DNA of 64,000 nt from JAAZBV01 sp964499695 (lineage in GTDB: Bacteria; Desulfobacterota; DSM-4660; Desulfatiglandales; HGW-15): contig CAZCMD010000002.1 of assembly GCA_964499695.1 (NCBI GenBank), positions 1 to 64,000 of the forward strand, in the 5' to 3' direction. Positions within the stretch are counted from its first letter, which is position 1; the number at the start of each line of letters is the position of its first letter. The translations under genes and the position numbers were made by a program. This document shows, piece by piece, positions 41,631-50,647 of the stretch. The notes below the pieces were generated by a model that saw only the letters and a program-made list of their open reading frames with translations, ran no database searches and was not told where the DNA came from.

Positions 41631-42793
41631 TGATCAATTATTCTATGCATTTAAACAATAAAATAAAAACCTGTATCAGCTCACCTGGATTTTTGATAGC
41701 TCTTGCGATTATTATATTTTTATCAGGGTGCGGAGAAAATAAAGAGGCTTCTGAATCAGCATCTGCAAAAAAAAACATACCCAGGGTAAAGGCCGTCAAG
41801 GTAGCGCCTTCATTTATCTCAAAAACAATAGAGCTGACAGGTTCGGTTGTTCCCTATCGTGTTGCGGCACTTTCGTCCCCTGCTGAAGGTCCGGTTGCAG
41901 GGCTTCGTGTGCGTGAAGGCGATCGTGTTTCCGCTGGGGAGGTATTGCTTACAATCGGAAGAAAGATGGGGGTTGAGGCATCAATTGTTTCCCTCAGAGA
42001 AGAGTTGAAAAAAGAGGAGGACAACCTTAAAAGGGTCCGCCAGCTTGTTGAAAGCGAAGCGATCCCCAGTGAACAGCTTGATCAGGCAAAGGCCGCTTAT
42101 GAAAAGGTTCTGGCACTGCTTGTAAAGGCTGAAGAAACCGCCAACGATTATATTATAACAGCCCCCTGGCCAGGAGTGGTATCAAGTGTAAATGTCAAAG
42201 ATGGCCAATTTGTTTCACCGCGTACTGCGCTTCTTGAGATATATGACCCTGCGAGCATGGTTATAAACACAGAGGTTCCGGAGGATTATTCAACTGAAAT
42301 TATAAGAGGAATAGCGGTTGAGGTGAGGCTGGATGCCTATCCCGGAAAAATATTTAATGGAAAAATTGAGAGGGTTTACCCTTATCTGGACAGTCAAATG
42401 AGAACAAGGAGAGTGGAGGTAAACATAGAAAAATCTGTCAACCTGCTTCCTGGCATGTTTGCCAGGTTGAAAGCAATGCTTGAAACATTTGAGGATGCGA
42501 TCACAGTGCCTTCAGAGGCGTTGATCAATACAAAAAAAGGTATTACCGCCTTTGTGATAGAAGATAATAAGGCAGTATCAAGAATAGTCAGCACAGGTAT
42601 TGAATCAGGTAATAGTGTGCAGATCCTGTCTGGCATCAAAGCCGGTGATTCGGTCATTGTTTCGGGAAACGACAAACTCAAGGAGGGAATGGAAGTCGGG
42701 CTTATAAAAGATGAAAAGACCGGGGATAAAAAAGCACAGGAGTTAAGCGACATGCCAATGAAGAAAACAGGCGAGGGGGACGAGGACAAATGA
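41630..42793 (+). CDS. RND efflux periplasmic adaptor (membrane fusion protein) lipoprotein
   Basis: The 387-aa protein has a lipobox (IIIFLSGC, Cys near 35) and the MFP order: barrel-sandwich half RVAALSSPAEGPVAGLRVREGDRV (in parts), a helical hairpin (REELKKEEDNLKRVRQLVES), beta-barrel and membrane-proximal domains ending KEGMEV. It bridges the RND pump and the OMF. It overlaps the pump gene start by 4 bp (ATGA-type). Confidence 0.9.
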   Translation: MINYSMHLNNKIKTCISSPGFLIALAIIIFLSGCGENKEASESASAKKNIPRVKAVKVAPSFISKTIELTGSVVPYRVAALSSPAEGPVAGLRVREGDRVSAGEVLLTIGRKMGVEASIVSLREELKKEEDNLKRVRQLVESEAIPSEQLDQAKAAYEKVLALLVKAEETANDYIITAPWPGVVSSVNVKDGQFVSPRTALLEIYDPASMVINTEVPEDYSTEIIRGIAVEVRLDAYPGKIFNGKIERVYPYLDSQMRTRRVEVNIEKSVNLLPGMFARLKAMLETFEDAITVPSEALINTKKGITAFVIEDNKAVSRIVSTGIESGNSVQILSGIKAGDSVIVSGNDKLKEGMEVGLIKDEKTGDKKAQELSDMPMKKTGEGDEDK

Positions 42794-45700
42794 AACTTAC
42801 AAAATATGCGGTAACACGTCCATTGGCAACCAGTGCAATATTACTTGCATTGACTGTCCTTGGCCTCTACGGGTTATGGCGGCTGCCTGTGGATTTTCTC
42901 CCCAGCATAACCTATCCAATGATCAAGGTGCATATCTGGTGGAGGGGCGCAACACCGGAAGAGATAGATAAAAACATTGCTGACCCTGTTGAGCGGCAGA
43001 TGGCCACTGTTGATGATCTGGATTATCTTGAGTCTTCATCAATAGAGGGCATGTATACGCTTCAGGCAAACTTCAAATATGGTGTGAATGTTGATGTAGC
43101 CTACCAGGATGCAATGGCTGCAATGGCCCGTGTGGCAAGGGAACTCCCTAAAGAGATGGACCCGCCTGTAATAATAAAGTCTGACCCATCGCAACTACCG
43201 GTTGTCCAATTGACAATAAGCGGCGATAAATGGGACCTTGTACAATTACGCACATGGGTGGATGACTGGCTTCAGGATCAGTTGCTTGCGGTTCAGGGTG
43301 TGGCTGGAACAGAAGTTGTTGGAGGGCTCAAGCGTGAAATACGTGTTCATCTTAACCGTGACGCACTCGAAAAATTCGGTATTGGCCTCAATGATGTATT
43401 GAAACGGCTGAGGGAGGAAAATATTGAGCAGTTCGGCGGACGCATAACAGTCGGCACCAAAGAGATCATAGCCCGTACCATGGGAGAATACAAATCTCTT
43501 GATGAAATAAGGAATGTCCTCGTATCAAGAAAAGGGGACTCAAAGATATATGTAAGGGACGTGGCAGAGGTCCTGGATTCCAATGAGGAGGTGCGTGTTA
43601 TTACCCGCCTTGATGGTAACGCATGTGTCAAGCTGAGCGTGCTGAAACAGTCCAGTGCAAATACTGTAGAGGTGGCAGAGGCGGTAAACAGGAGGATAAA
43701 GGAACTAAGGCCGGAATTACCTGAAGGGTTAACCCTGGGAATGGTGGAAAATCAGGCAGATTATATCGGAGCGGCTATTGACGGGGTCCGCAATGCCGCG
43801 TTTGAAGCTGCACTGCTGGTAATTTTAATAGTCTGGCTTTTCCTTGGCTCATTCAGGCAGGTGCTTGTGATAACGGCCGCATTGCCGTTAACCCTGCTTT
43901 TAAATTTCGGGCTCATGAAACTTGGTGGTTTCTCTCTGAACATCTTCTCTCTTGGCGGCCTGGTTATTGCTATCGGTGTTCTGGTGGATAACTCCATAGT
44001 TGTAATCGAGACAATCACACGTAAAAGGCATGAAAACCCGGATGAACCGATCAGTGCGGTGGTGACAGGTTCCACATCTGAGGTAGGCCCCGCAATAGTA
44101 GCTGCCACACTTTCATTTCTGGCCCTGTTTCTTCCATTTTTACTTGTGCCGGGGCTTGTCAGTCTGCTTTTCAGGGAACTGATTCTTGTAATCGCGGGTA
44201 TCGTCATTGTAAGCCTTATAATGGCTGTTACTGTAACTCCGATGATTTCATCAATACTTATCGGAAAACATCGTAAGCAAAGGCTTTCACGTTTTGAACT
44301 TGCCTTTGACCGGATAACCGGTGCATATGGGCGTATCCTGGAAACAGCCATCAAAGGGCGATGGATCGTTGCTGCTATATTTTTTATTATCTTAGTCCCA
44401 GGGATAATGGTTATAGGCCGTATCGGAAGCGAGTTTCTGCCTCAGATGGATGACGGCCGCATCATGGTTAAGGTAAAACTTCCGACCGGGGCATCACTGG
44501 CTGAGACCAACAGCGTCCTCTCACAGCTTGAAAAGGCAATCGGCAAAGATGATCGTATTGAAAGCATCTTCACTCTCTCTGGCGGAAAGGTATGGGGACT
44601 CTATACATATGAAATAGCAAATGAAGGGGAGCTTAACATACAGCTTGTCCCGAGGCATTCTCGAAATGTTTCGACCAGCGAATATATTGAGTACCTCAGG
44701 CCTGTTGCAGACAAAGTGCCCATTGCAGGGGCAAAGGCTATGGTCTCACAGATGAAGCTGAAAGGCATTAGAAAGCTGGGTGACGCCGACATTGAGGTAA
44801 AAATTAAAGGCCAGGAAATCGGGCAGTTATATGCCATTGCCGGAGAGATGGCTGCTGTTATGAACAGGCTGAAACACTTCACCAATGTTTATGTATCCAT
44901 GGATATGACCAAACCGGAATATCAGGTGGTTGTGGACAGGGTCAGGGCAGCGGAACTTGGCATACAGGTTTCGGATGTAGCAGAGTCTCTGCGTACCCTT
45001 GTTTCGGGTAGTGTGGCAACACGTTTCAGGGATGGTGATGAGTATTACAATATCCGGGTTATGATTCCTGAAAAAGATATTGTCTCCAGGTCTGACCTTG
45101 AAAATTTGCCATTAAAATCCTTACATAGCGGATATTTACGCGTTAAGGATGTGGCAAGGGTGCTTAAAGCAGCAGGGCCAGTTGAAATTGTGCGTGAAGA
45201 TCAGATCAAACAGGTCATTGTCCGGGGTGATGCATCCGGCGTCAATGTCGGACAGGCGCTGGAAGAACTTAAGAGGTCAATGGCTAATATAAGTATACCG
45301 GTCGGTTATGACCTGACATACGGCGGGCAGGCGCAGATGATGGACGAAATGAAACAGAACGTTCTTTCTGTCCTTGTATTTGCGGTCTTCTTCTCCTTTA
45401 TTGTCCTTGCTGTCCAGTTCAATAGTATCAGGCTTCCAGCTCTTATTCTGGGAAGTGTCCCATTTTGTCTGGCGGGTCTTGTCTTTATCATGCTTTCAAC
45501 CGGTTTGCCATTTGGAGCCACGGTGATTATAGGCGTTCTTGTTATTATAGCAGCGGTTGTAAACGATGGAGTTCTTTTGCTTAGCTTTGCCAATGAGATG
45601 CAGTCACAGGAAAAAATAACACCGGCAGAAGCAGTAGTAAGGGCGGCAAAGATACGTCTTAGGCCAAGGGTAATGACAACAATAAGCGTTATTGTTGGTT

Positions 45701-45882
45701 TCATTCCGCTTGCGCTTGCCATTGAAGAGGGAGGGGACATGCTCCAACCCATGGCAGTTGCCGCTATCGGGGGGTTAATCATGGAAATGCTTGAGGCCTT
45801 GTTTTTAATGCCATGCATGTATGTCATGGCATCGGGAAAAATTAAAAAAGGAGAGTTTGATAATGCCGCAAATCAAAATTAA
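42790..45882 (+). CDS. RND-family inner-membrane efflux pump
   Basis: The 1030-aa protein has the RND architecture: one N-terminal membrane helix, two large periplasmic loops and helices 2-6 and 8-12. Helix 4 carries AIGVLVDNSIVVIETIT with a single central Asp and an Asn where AcrB has the second Asp, closer to HAE-type than to the heavy-metal CusA/CzcA type (which has a Glu-rich helix). So the substrate cannot be read off. Context with an ArsR regulator favours a metalloid, metal or toxic compound. It overlaps the adaptor and the thioredoxin-like gene. Confidence 0.92.
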   Translation: MKLTKYAVTRPLATSAILLALTVLGLYGLWRLPVDFLPSITYPMIKVHIWWRGATPEEIDKNIADPVERQMATVDDLDYLESSSIEGMYTLQANFKYGVNVDVAYQDAMAAMARVARELPKEMDPPVIIKSDPSQLPVVQLTISGDKWDLVQLRTWVDDWLQDQLLAVQGVAGTEVVGGLKREIRVHLNRDALEKFGIGLNDVLKRLREENIEQFGGRITVGTKEIIARTMGEYKSLDEIRNVLVSRKGDSKIYVRDVAEVLDSNEEVRVITRLDGNACVKLSVLKQSSANTVEVAEAVNRRIKELRPELPEGLTLGMVENQADYIGAAIDGVRNAAFEAALLVILIVWLFLGSFRQVLVITAALPLTLLLNFGLMKLGGFSLNIFSLGGLVIAIGVLVDNSIVVIETITRKRHENPDEPISAVVTGSTSEVGPAIVAATLSFLALFLPFLLVPGLVSLLFRELILVIAGIVIVSLIMAVTVTPMISSILIGKHRKQRLSRFELAFDRITGAYGRILETAIKGRWIVAAIFFIILVPGIMVIGRIGSEFLPQMDDGRIMVKVKLPTGASLAETNSVLSQLEKAIGKDDRIESIFTLSGGKVWGLYTYEIANEGELNIQLVPRHSRNVSTSEYIEYLRPVADKVPIAGAKAMVSQMKLKGIRKLGDADIEVKIKGQEIGQLYAIAGEMAAVMNRLKHFTNVYVSMDMTKPEYQVVVDRVRAAELGIQVSDVAESLRTLVSGSVATRFRDGDEYYNIRVMIPEKDIVSRSDLENLPLKSLHSGYLRVKDVARVLKAAGPVEIVREDQIKQVIVRGDASGVNVGQALEELKRSMANISIPVGYDLTYGGQAQMMDEMKQNVLSVLVFAVFFSFIVLAVQFNSIRLPALILGSVPFCLAGLVFIMLSTGLPFGATVIIGVLVIIAAVVNDGVLLLSFANEMQSQEKITPAEAVVRAAKIRLRPRVMTTISVIVGFIPLALAIEEGGDMLQPMAVAAIGGLIMEMLEALFLMPCMYVMASGKIKKGEFDNAANQN

Positions 45883-46357
45883 AACCATTGTGAAAGGGAA
45901 TAGAATTATTAAGGCGTTTAACAATAAAACAGGTTTAGCGCATAAAGGGCTGTTAATTAATTCCGCACTTTTAGCGGCTCTGCTTTGCTGCCTTTTATTT
46001 ATCACTTCCTGCGGAGACAGCTCCAAAGGGGAAATCCAGAATTCTTCGCCTATAAAGGCCGGTCAAAAACTTCCCAGGCTTCTTGACCTGGGTTCCGGCA
46101 CCTGTATTCCATGCAAGATGATGGCTCCTATCCTTGATGAGCTTTCAGCAAAATATAAAGGTGTTTTTGATGTTGAATTTATTGATGTAAGGGATGAACA
46201 AAGCAGGCCCCTTATTGATTTATATAGAATAAGGGCAATCCCAACCCAGATATTTCTGGATTCCAATGGAAAGAAACTGTGGAGGCATGAAGGTTTTATT
46301 TCAAAGGATGATATCCTTAACAAATGGAAAGAGCTTGGATACTCATTCAAAATATAA
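45863..46357 (+). CDS. Lipoprotein thioredoxin-fold protein
   Basis: ATG 45863 (AAAGGAGAG upstream) starts a 164-aa product overlapping the pump gene by 20 bp. A long signal ends in a lipobox (LLFITSC). The mature domain is a thioredoxin fold with CIPC (GSGTCIPCKMMAPIL) and cis-Pro (RAIPTQIFLD). It is similar to the thioredoxin at 61805-62197 in the arsenic operon: both have C-x-x-CKMM, a shared IPT/LPTQ-F and a final -F-I-S/-FMSEKD motif. A periplasmic disulfide reductase serving the efflux system is a reasonable guess. Confidence 0.82.
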   Translation: MPQIKIKTIVKGNRIIKAFNNKTGLAHKGLLINSALLAALLCCLLFITSCGDSSKGEIQNSSPIKAGQKLPRLLDLGSGTCIPCKMMAPILDELSAKYKGVFDVEFIDVRDEQSRPLIDLYRIRAIPTQIFLDSNGKKLWRHEGFISKDDILNKWKELGYSFKI

Positions 46358-46375
46358 AGATGCATCTAAATTCAT

Positions 46376-47164
46376 ATGATTAATTTCCCGGACATCAGCC
46401 CATATATTTTAAAAATCGGCCCCTTCCAGTTGAGATGGTACGGCCTTATGTACCTGCTTGGGTTTCTGGCTGCATATTTCCTGATAAAATATCAGGAGAA
46501 AAAGAGGCCTGTTGGCCTGACTACTCCCTTGATTCATGACCTCCTGTTTTATCTCATACTGGGGCTAATGGCAGGTGCAAGACTCGGATATATCCTTTTT
46601 TACCAACACATGAATTTAATGGATTATGTTTTAAATCCTGTTGAGATCATAGCGGTCTGGCATGGAGGCATGTCCTTTCATGGCGGGCTTTTGGGCACAA
46701 TTGCTGCCGGATTGCTGTTTGCGAATAAAAACAGATTCTCATTCTGGAAAATAGCTGACCGGGTAATTCTTGCAGCGCCTATCGGCCTTGGTCTAGGCAG
46801 GATCGGAAATTTCATAAATGGAGAACTCTATGGCCGCGTTTCAGATCTGCCATGGGCTATGGTATTCCCGGATGGAGGCCCTCTGGCCAGGCACCCATCT
46901 CAACTATATGAAGCATTTTTCGAAGGACTTGTATTGTTTCTGATACTGTTCTGGTTAAGCATGAAGAAAATACCGGGAGGTTTTCTTCTGGGCGTATTTT
47001 TTCTAGGATATGGGATGTTTCGTTTTTGTATAGAATTTTTCAGAGAACCGGACGAACAGATAGGCTTTATCCTGGAGCATTTATCAATGGGGCAGATACT
47101 TTGTATTGTTATGGTTGTTCTTGGAATCTTTATCTTATTATTAAAAACAGGAAAAAGAAAATAA
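46376..47164 (+). CDS. lgt: Prolipoprotein diacylglyceryl transferase Lgt
   Basis: The 262-aa protein has seven membrane segments and the Lgt signature: LRWYGLMYLLGFLAAY, HGGMSFHGGLLGT and GLGRIGNFINGELYGR, which holds the essential Arg. It puts diacylglycerol on the lipobox Cys of lipoproteins. It closes an operon in which the OMF, the adaptor and the thioredoxin are all lipoproteins. As lgt is normally a stand-alone housekeeping gene, this may be its only copy or a second, dedicated one. Confidence 0.95.
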   Translation: MINFPDISPYILKIGPFQLRWYGLMYLLGFLAAYFLIKYQEKKRPVGLTTPLIHDLLFYLILGLMAGARLGYILFYQHMNLMDYVLNPVEIIAVWHGGMSFHGGLLGTIAAGLLFANKNRFSFWKIADRVILAAPIGLGLGRIGNFINGELYGRVSDLPWAMVFPDGGPLARHPSQLYEAFFEGLVLFLILFWLSMKKIPGGFLLGVFFLGYGMFRFCIEFFREPDEQIGFILEHLSMGQILCIVMVVLGIFILLLKTGKRK

Positions 47165-47380
47165 GATGAGATTGCAGTTTAATTTTTTTTTTAAATAAGC
47201 CACAGGAATTCACAGAGGTTTGTATAAATCCCCTGCTTTAATATCACCTCTTGTGTGTGTCGAAAACCTTTTAAAGGAAAGCGCCATTTTATCGAGCTTT
47301 TAAATTTACACAAAATGTTTTATACTATTTCATTTCATGGTAGGTATCGATTTACTTAATGGTCAGGAAGGAAGGATATA

Positions 47381-48664
47381 ATGTTGTCCAGATTATTTCC
47401 GCTAGATATCAAACTGAGAAGCTACATTCCATATTCAACATTTGAAAGAATACCTCTAAAAATCCCAATATACCTGATTATCTTCTTTAACATTCTTGGG
47501 AGCTTCTCGTTTCAGAGCTGCTCTTCAGAAGGAAGCAAGAATGAGTATAAAACAATTCGAGCTGCTAAGCAAACCTTCTCCCTTACAGTTACCGCCCTTG
47601 GTACAGTTAAACCTCAGGTAGGCGCGGAGGTGCGCCTTGGCTCTCGCATATCCGGTAAAGTCGAGCACCTTCGTGCCAATGTAGGCAATTTTGTAGAGAA
47701 AGGACAGATCATTGCAGAGATTGAAAAAGATGAATTAAAGGCGACTGTCGAAAAGCAGCAGGCTTTGCTGAGCATTGCCGAAATCAATCTTACAACAAGG
47801 ACAACACTAGGCCCTGTAGTAATAGAGAAGGCCGAAGCCGATTTAAATCAATTCAGGTCGATCTATGAACTGAAAGCTATAGAATATGAAAGGGAAAAGA
47901 TCCTTTTTGATGAAAATTACACATCCAAGCAGGTTTTCGACCAGTCAAGTGAGGCCCTCTTAGTGGCTAAGGCTCAGTTTGAGGCTAGTTCCAAAACGCT
48001 GGAGTTGGCAAGAAATACGCTCAATGAAGATTTAAAATTACTAAACGCTGAGGTTGAAAGTGCTCGGGCTTCTGTGAAAATCTCTGAGGCGGCATTGTTG
48101 TACGCAACCTTGCGTGCCCCTATTTCAGGAATTATTGCCTCTGTCTCAACGCAAGAAGGTGAAACTGTAGCCGCAGGTTTAAACGCACCCACATTTGTGA
48201 CAATTATTGATCTTGATCGACTTCATGTTGAGGCGTATATAGATGAGATCGATATCGGCAAGATCAAGATTGGCCAGAAGGCCTCATTTACGGTTGAGGC
48301 TTTTCCTTCAATTGACATAGAGGGAGAGGTTGTTGGGATATATCCAGAGGCAATTCTCAAAGAAAATGTTGTTTTCTACAATGTTATGATTAAGAGCATG
48401 AAATCTTCTTCAGTTGATCTCCGGCCGGAAATGACTGCTAATGTTTCAATATTCCTCGAATCTCGCGAGGATGTTCTTGTAATAACAGCGAGTTCCGTTA
48501 AAAAATCGGGGGGTGTCAACTTTGTATATTTAATGGAGAATGGAAAACCGATAAGACGTGAGGTGAAAATTGGCTGGAAACAGGGTCGCTTCCTGGAAAT
48601 AACAGAGGGTCTTAATGAAGGGGATGAGGTGCTTGAAGATCAAAGCGCCTTTGAAGGAGGATAA
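47381..48664 (+). CDS. MacA-like periplasmic adaptor of an ABC exporter
   Basis: The 427-aa protein has a hydrophobic signal with a possible lipobox (GSFSFQSC) and the MFP order: VGAEVRLGSRISGKVEHLRA, GNFVEKGQIIAEIEKDEL, a long helical hairpin, then TLRAPISGIIASVSTQEGET. It delivers substrates from ABC permeases to an outer-membrane duct. Three bases separate its stop from the next gene. Start has AAGGAAGGATATA upstream. The 216-bp gap before it shows only AT-rich sequence. Confidence 0.9.
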   Translation: MLSRLFPLDIKLRSYIPYSTFERIPLKIPIYLIIFFNILGSFSFQSCSSEGSKNEYKTIRAAKQTFSLTVTALGTVKPQVGAEVRLGSRISGKVEHLRANVGNFVEKGQIIAEIEKDELKATVEKQQALLSIAEINLTTRTTLGPVVIEKAEADLNQFRSIYELKAIEYEREKILFDENYTSKQVFDQSSEALLVAKAQFEASSKTLELARNTLNEDLKLLNAEVESARASVKISEAALLYATLRAPISGIIASVSTQEGETVAAGLNAPTFVTIIDLDRLHVEAYIDEIDIGKIKIGQKASFTVEAFPSIDIEGEVVGIYPEAILKENVVFYNVMIKSMKSSSVDLRPEMTANVSIFLESREDVLVITASSVKKSGGVNFVYLMENGKPIRREVKIGWKQGRFLEITEGLNEGDEVLEDQSAFEGG

Positions 48665-48666
48665 TA

Positions 48667-49887
48667 ATGACCCGAATAATACGAATTACCAGAGAATCAT
48701 TTCGGATGGTGAGAAACAACAGGGTCCGGGGATTCATTATGATCCTGGGCATAGCAGTTGGAGTTGCTTCCCTCACAATGACGATCTGTGTGAGTCAGGG
48801 TGTGTATGAAAAAGTAATGGACACTGTCAACAAGCAGGGGCTGGATCTGATACAGATACGGCCTGGTTCGGACAAATTTACCGGGGCTCCTTCGGGCAGC
48901 AGGGATGTTGTATCACTAGTCGAGGAGGATGTCGATGTTATCCGCCAACACGTTGGAAATATTGTAGCTATCTCGCCCGTAAAAGACCGCAAGGAAATTG
49001 AGGTAAAATATGGAGATAAGTTCACCTTCACCAGGGTATTCGGTGTTACTCCGATATGGGCGCAGATCCGTGATTTTGACGCAAATAAAGGAAGCTTCAT
49101 ATCCGAGGAAGACATGTCTTTTTCTGCAAGGGTATGCCTCATCGGACAGATTGTAAAAAAGACCCTGTTCGGCGATGCTGATTCAATCGGTCAAACAATC
49201 AAAATCATGGATGTCCCGTTCACTGTCAAGGGAGAACTAGAGACAAAAGGAACAGGCGCTGAAGGGAGGGATCGGGACGACCGTATCATCATCCCAATTA
49301 CTACTTACACAAACAGACTCTTCAGAGATATTCCTCTGACACAGATAGTTGTTACCGTGAAGGATACCGACAAACTCAACAAGACTGTCAAAGATATAAG
49401 CGCCGTGCTTCGCGAACGCCATAAGATCTCCCCCGGTGAATCGGATGATTTTGCCATGAGAACTCCCCAGGACCTTATCGACATGACCTATGGCGCCTCT
49501 CGATCCTTGTTACATGTGCTGATGGTAATCGCCGGAATAACTTTACTGATCGCTGGCATTATGATTATGAACATAATGCTTGCATCTGTTTCCGCGAGAA
49601 GGAGTGAAATAGGAGTTCGCAGGGCGCTTGGTGCGCGGAAGAATGATATACTCCGCCAATTTATAATAGAGTCTCTCCTCATCTCATTAATGGGGGGCAT
49701 ATTAGGAACTATCCTGGGATACAGCGGTTCTATTATACTTTCGAGCATGAACGTAGCTGCAAGCAATCTTACACCCCTGGCTTTTGCAGCCGCCATTGTA
49801 TCATGCAGTCTCATTGCGGTTATTTTCGGAATATACCCTGCAAGGAAGGCGGCAAACCTTAATCCTGTCGACATTTTGAGAGGTTAG
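48667..49887 (+). CDS. MacB-like ABC permease, first copy
   Basis: The 406-aa protein has one N-terminal helix, a large periplasmic MacB_PCD domain and three C-terminal helices (FtsX-like), ending YPARKAANLNPVDILRG. IMIMNIMLASVSARRSEIGVRRALGAR is the typical cytoplasmic end of the family (written in parts). There is no ATPase domain: this is the membrane half of MacB. The ATPase gene follows 21 bp on. A second, homologous permease is at 50648-51865. Confidence 0.9.
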   Translation: MTRIIRITRESFRMVRNNRVRGFIMILGIAVGVASLTMTICVSQGVYEKVMDTVNKQGLDLIQIRPGSDKFTGAPSGSRDVVSLVEEDVDVIRQHVGNIVAISPVKDRKEIEVKYGDKFTFTRVFGVTPIWAQIRDFDANKGSFISEEDMSFSARVCLIGQIVKKTLFGDADSIGQTIKIMDVPFTVKGELETKGTGAEGRDRDDRIIIPITTYTNRLFRDIPLTQIVVTVKDTDKLNKTVKDISAVLRERHKISPGESDDFAMRTPQDLIDMTYGASRSLLHVLMVIAGITLLIAGIMIMNIMLASVSARRSEIGVRRALGARKNDILRQFIIESLLISLMGGILGTILGYSGSIILSSMNVAASNLTPLAFAAAIVSCSLIAVIFGIYPARKAANLNPVDILRG

Positions 49888-49908
49888 TGAGAAAGTGAGG
49901 GACGAAGC

Positions 49909-50571
49909 ATGATCAATATAAAAGACATTGAGAAAACCTATATAAAGACTTCTGTCGAAACCCATGTACTGCGCGGTGTAACCTTTTCTATTCAGCGCGG
50001 GGAATATGTGGCAATCATGGGAGCATCAGGTTCCGGCAAATCCACACTTATGAACATTATCGGTTGCCTCGATAAGCCTACGAATGGCCAGTTTGAACTG
50101 GACAACATTAATGTATTACAACTGGACGATGATGCCCTTTCCGCGCTGAGGAACAAAAAGTTCGGGTTTGTATTCCAGCAGTTTTTTCTTTTGGAACGAA
50201 CCACTGTGCTTGATAACGTTCTCTTACCGCTTATCTACACAGACAAATACCCTACTGATGCGATGCAACACGCTATGAAACTTCTGGCCAAAGTTGGACT
50301 GGAAGACAGGATGCAATATTATGCCAATGAATTGTCTGGGGGGCAACAACAAAGGGTAGCTATCGCTAGATCCCTGATCAATGATCCTGATATAATTCTG
50401 GCTGATGAGCCAACCGGCAATCTTGATTCGGAGAACGCGGCCGAAATCGTGGAAATTTTCAGTCGTCTTCATAAAGAGGGACGAACTATCATCGTTGTGA
50501 CGCATGATCGGGCGGTAGCTGAGCATGCGCAACGAATACTGGAACTCAAAGATGGACAGCTAAAGGGATAA
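49909..50571 (+). CDS. MacB/LolD-type ABC ATPase
   Basis: The 220-aa ATPase has Walker A GASGSGKSTLMN, Q-loop FVFQQFF, signature LSGGQQQRVAIARS and Walker B IILADEPTGNLDSE, followed by the H-loop VVTHD. The sequence is of the MacB/LolD/FtsE branch. It energises the flanking permeases from the cytoplasm. It lies between the two permease genes, so the pair is probably one transporter with two different membrane subunits. Confidence 0.95.
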   Translation: MINIKDIEKTYIKTSVETHVLRGVTFSIQRGEYVAIMGASGSGKSTLMNIIGCLDKPTNGQFELDNINVLQLDDDALSALRNKKFGFVFQQFFLLERTTVLDNVLLPLIYTDKYPTDAMQHAMKLLAKVGLEDRMQYYANELSGGQQQRVAIARSLINDPDIILADEPTGNLDSENAAEIVEIFSRLHKEGRTIIVVTHDRAVAEHAQRILELKDGQLKG

Positions 50572-50647
50572 AGCACATTATCTGTGATTTTTTTGAGTTT
50601 CTTTGTAAGATAAACTCAATAGCAGATTGTCAATCCCGGAGATTTTC

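Noticed and set aside
42790..45882. Assignment of the RND pump as a CusA/CzcA heavy-metal pump
   Set aside because: Helix 4 has VLVDNSIVVIE rather than the acidic heavy-metal RND motif; the ArsR neighbour alone is not enough to name a metal.
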